64,000 nt of DNA from Mariniphaga sp. (lineage in GTDB: Bacteria; Bacteroidota; Bacteroidia; Bacteroidales; Prolixibacteraceae): positions 62,001-126,000 of the forward strand of contig JAGXGA010000030.1 in assembly GCA_024636975.1 (NCBI GenBank), in the 5' to 3' direction. The translations under genes and the position numbers were made by a program. Under the pieces are notes generated by a model. The model saw only the letters and a program-made list of their open reading frames with translations. It was not told where the DNA came from and did not search any database. This document shows, piece after piece, positions 62,781 to 64,000 of this stretch. Within the stretch, counting starts at the first letter, position 1. The number at the start of each line of letters is the position of its first letter.

Positions 62781-62788
62781 TAATTTTG
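62781..62788 (+). promoter_or_regulatory. -7 promoter element immediately before the metallo-hydrolase ATG
   Basis: TAATTTTG, an exact TAnnTTTG match whose last base is only 4 bp before the ATG at 62793. Transcription would start at or next to the start codon, so the message may be leaderless. The -33 element is not clear. Confidence 0.45.
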
Positions 62789-62792
62789 TAGC

Positions 62793-63578
62793 ATGTCGAA
62801 TGTTAAAAAGCCGGAAATTGAAGCTGTATTTTTAGGTACAGGCACATCACAGGGTGTACCTGTAATTGGCTGTGAATGTTCAGTGTGCCGCTCTTCCGAT
62901 GCAAAAGATAAGCGTTTGCGCGCCTCGTTATTATTAAAAGTTCAGGGACAAAACATTCTTATTGATGCAGGTCCCGATTTCCGACAGCAAATGCTCAGGG
63001 AACAGCTAAAGAGGCTGCGGGCTATTTTGATTACCCACGAACATGTTGATCATATATTTGGCCTCGACGATATACGGTCGTTCAACTGGTTGCAAAAACA
63101 CCCGACCGACATATATGCTGAAGAAAGAGTGCAGGAAGCTATCAGACGCATCTTCTATTATGTCTTTGCCAAACAGAATTATCCCGGAATACCACAAATG
63201 GAGCTGCATCTTGTCAACGATCAGCCTTTTGATATCGATGGAATCCGGATCAATCCCATCCGTTGCTACCATCACAAGCTGCCGGTATACGGCTTTCGCG
63301 TGGGTGACCTGAGCTACATTACCGACACCAATTATATACCTGACGGGGAAATGGTCAAGCTGCAGGGAACAAAAATCCTAATTATCAACGCACTGCGAAA
63401 GGAAAAACACATATCGCATTACAACCTGGAAGAAGCCCTCGAAGTTATAAATGAGGTTCAACCTGAACAAGCTTATTTAACGCACATCAGCCATGGCTTT
63501 GGAAAACACGACGACATCCGGGCGATACTCCCTCCAAATGTCTTTCCGGCATATGATGGGCTTAAGGTAAGGGTATAA
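62793..63578 (+). CDS. Metallo-beta-lactamase-fold hydrolase, PhnP-like
   Basis: 261 residues. GTGTSQGVPVIGCECSVCRSSD holds the three Cys (27, 29, 32) of the structural zinc site of the PhnP group, and THEHVDH (His82, His84, Asp86, His87) is the metal-binding motif of the fold; further ligands are in CYHHKLPVYGFRVG, ITDTNY and THISHGFGKH. PhnP acts on phosphoribosyl cyclic phosphates, but no other phosphonate genes are nearby, so the substrate is open. Stand-alone gene, followed by the second palindromic repeat. Confidence 0.92.
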   Translation: MSNVKKPEIEAVFLGTGTSQGVPVIGCECSVCRSSDAKDKRLRASLLLKVQGQNILIDAGPDFRQQMLREQLKRLRAILITHEHVDHIFGLDDIRSFNWLQKHPTDIYAEERVQEAIRRIFYYVFAKQNYPGIPQMELHLVNDQPFDIDGIRINPIRCYHHKLPVYGFRVGDLSYITDTNYIPDGEMVKLQGTKILIINALRKEKHISHYNLEEALEVINEVQPEQAYLTHISHGFGKHDDIRAILPPNVFPAYDGLKVRV

Positions 63579-63593
63579 AAGCCACATTTACTA

Positions 63594-63733
63594 TACCTTC
63601 GCCTGACTAAACTCAATGTAAACTCAATATAAACTCAGTATTAACTCAATGTAAATTCAATTTTGATTGAATTTACATTGAGTTATGATTGAGTTATAAC
63701 TGAGTTAATACTGAATTACCATCGGAGTTAATC
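63594..63733. repeat. 140-bp palindrome built from ten 11-bp units (copy 2)
   Basis: Five direct units near AACTCAATNTA (from 63610) are followed by five inverted units. The start TACCTTCGCC (63594-63603) and the GGAG at 63724-63727 occupy the same offsets as in copy 1 (130 bp apart in both). The inner stem GTAAATTCAAT/ATTGAATTTAC (63651-63676) is perfect with a 4-base loop. By hand, 108 of 134 positions agree with copy 1, without gaps. The outer right arm no longer pairs well. It lies between convergent genes. Confidence 0.9.
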
Positions 63734-63753
63734 CAGCAAATTACCTGGGAATC

Positions 63754-64000
63754 TTAAGAATTTTTCGGTTTAAACAGCCACGGCAGAACGATGATCAGAG
63801 CAGACAGCAGATAAATTATACCTGCTGCCATAAAAGCAGTACTTAGGTTTATATTATCAATCATCCAACCCAGCAGAGGACCAACTGCCGCAAAGATTAT
63901 CCGGATAACCATGTTTCGCACCGATAGGATGGTTGCCCGCATCTGATCAGGAGAATAGATGTTGATGTAATTTTTAAAAATAGGGGTTGCCAGTCCGCGA
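63754..64000 (-). CDS. C-terminal part of a major facilitator superfamily transporter (truncated by window edge)
   Basis: The frame continues past the window end; about 81 residues are visible. SPDQMRATILSVRNMVIRI is the typical cytoplasmic motif after span 10 of MFS drug-type exporters, followed by two hydrophobic spans (FAAVGPLLGWMID and TAFMAAGIIYLLSALIIVLPWLF) and a short basic tail. The substrate cannot be inferred. Confidence 0.85.
   Translation of the reverse strand, partial: RGLATPIFKNYINIYSPDQMRATILSVRNMVIRIIFAAVGPLLGWMIDNINLSTAFMAAGIIYLLSALIIVLPWLFKPKNS

Noticed and set aside
63594-63733. Palindrome considered as an ordinary bidirectional terminator for convergent genes
   Set aside because: The arms are AT-rich without the GC stem plus T-run of the real terminators in this window, and the same element occurs between divergent genes at 36426-36565.
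1-64000. tRNA, rRNA, integrase, transposase or phage genes marking a mobile island
   Set aside because: None was seen by reading the gaps and protein products; the pectin and GHL10 loci show no flanking repeats or attachment sites.

Overview
The window reads as chromosome of a Bacteroidota bacterium, most likely Bacteroidia of the Marinilabiliales/Prolixibacteraceae type (inference). The signs are two SusC/SusD pairs, a one-protein hybrid two-component regulator, lipoproteins with acidic surface-export signals, proteins with type IX secretion (T9SS) C-terminal domains, a Bacteroidota-only DUF3276 protein, and promoters of the TTTG / TAnnTTTG type rather than TTGACA / TATAAT. The TRAP transporter and the many secreted pectin enzymes suit a marine or sediment polysaccharide degrader. 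I found no rRNA, tRNA, CRISPR array, prophage or insertion sequence.

Region 1 (1-22.3 kb) is a nearly complete pectin (homogalacturonan) module, all on the + strand. It starts with the end of an unidentified gene. Next come uronate isomerase, KDG kinase and KDPG aldolase, then a three-gene TRAP uptake system closed by a terminator. A 1358-residue hybrid sensor/AraC regulator follows, then SusC, SusD, a beta-helix surface lipoprotein, two family-1 pectate lyases and a GH28 polygalacturonase. Pectin would be cut at the surface, imported through SusCD, trimmed in the periplasm, carried inward by TRAP and converted to pyruvate and glyceraldehyde-3-phosphate. A LacI-type operator sits on an internal promoter before the KDG kinase gene.

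Region 2 (22.5-36.2 kb), all on the - strand, is a second and less ordinary glycan locus. In transcription order it has a GH105 unsaturated-uronyl hydrolase, SusC, an atypical SusD, an unrecognised lipoprotein, a PKD/beta-propeller lipoprotein, a strong hairpin, a large GHL10 (DUF187) glycosidase-like protein, and a T9SS-exported DUF4623-like propeller protein. Its substrate is not evident; GH105 points to a uronic-acid glycan.

Region 3 (36.2-63.7 kb) is mostly housekeeping: a PQQ-type propeller lipoprotein, a three-subunit NAD(P) transhydrogenase behind another LacI-type operator, a cytoplasmic multi-PAS hybrid kinase, Tex, Ffh, FolD, DUF3276, an ABC-F ATPase, endonuclease III, a ZIP metal transporter, a 56-residue two-cluster ferredoxin, a YfcC-type transporter, HutI and FtcD of histidine degradation, Ndk, an NrnA-type DHH phosphoesterase, two FKBP lipoproteins, a membrane-Nudix fusion, an RsmI-like methyltransferase, a PhnP-like metallo-hydrolase and the end of an MFS transporter.

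The most unusual structure is a pair of ~140-bp near-palindromes (36426-36565 and 63594-63733). Each has ten consecutive 11-bp units of the form AACTCAATNTA, five facing one way and five the other. They align without gaps and have identical internal spacing. They do not look like terminators, CRISPR or IS ends.
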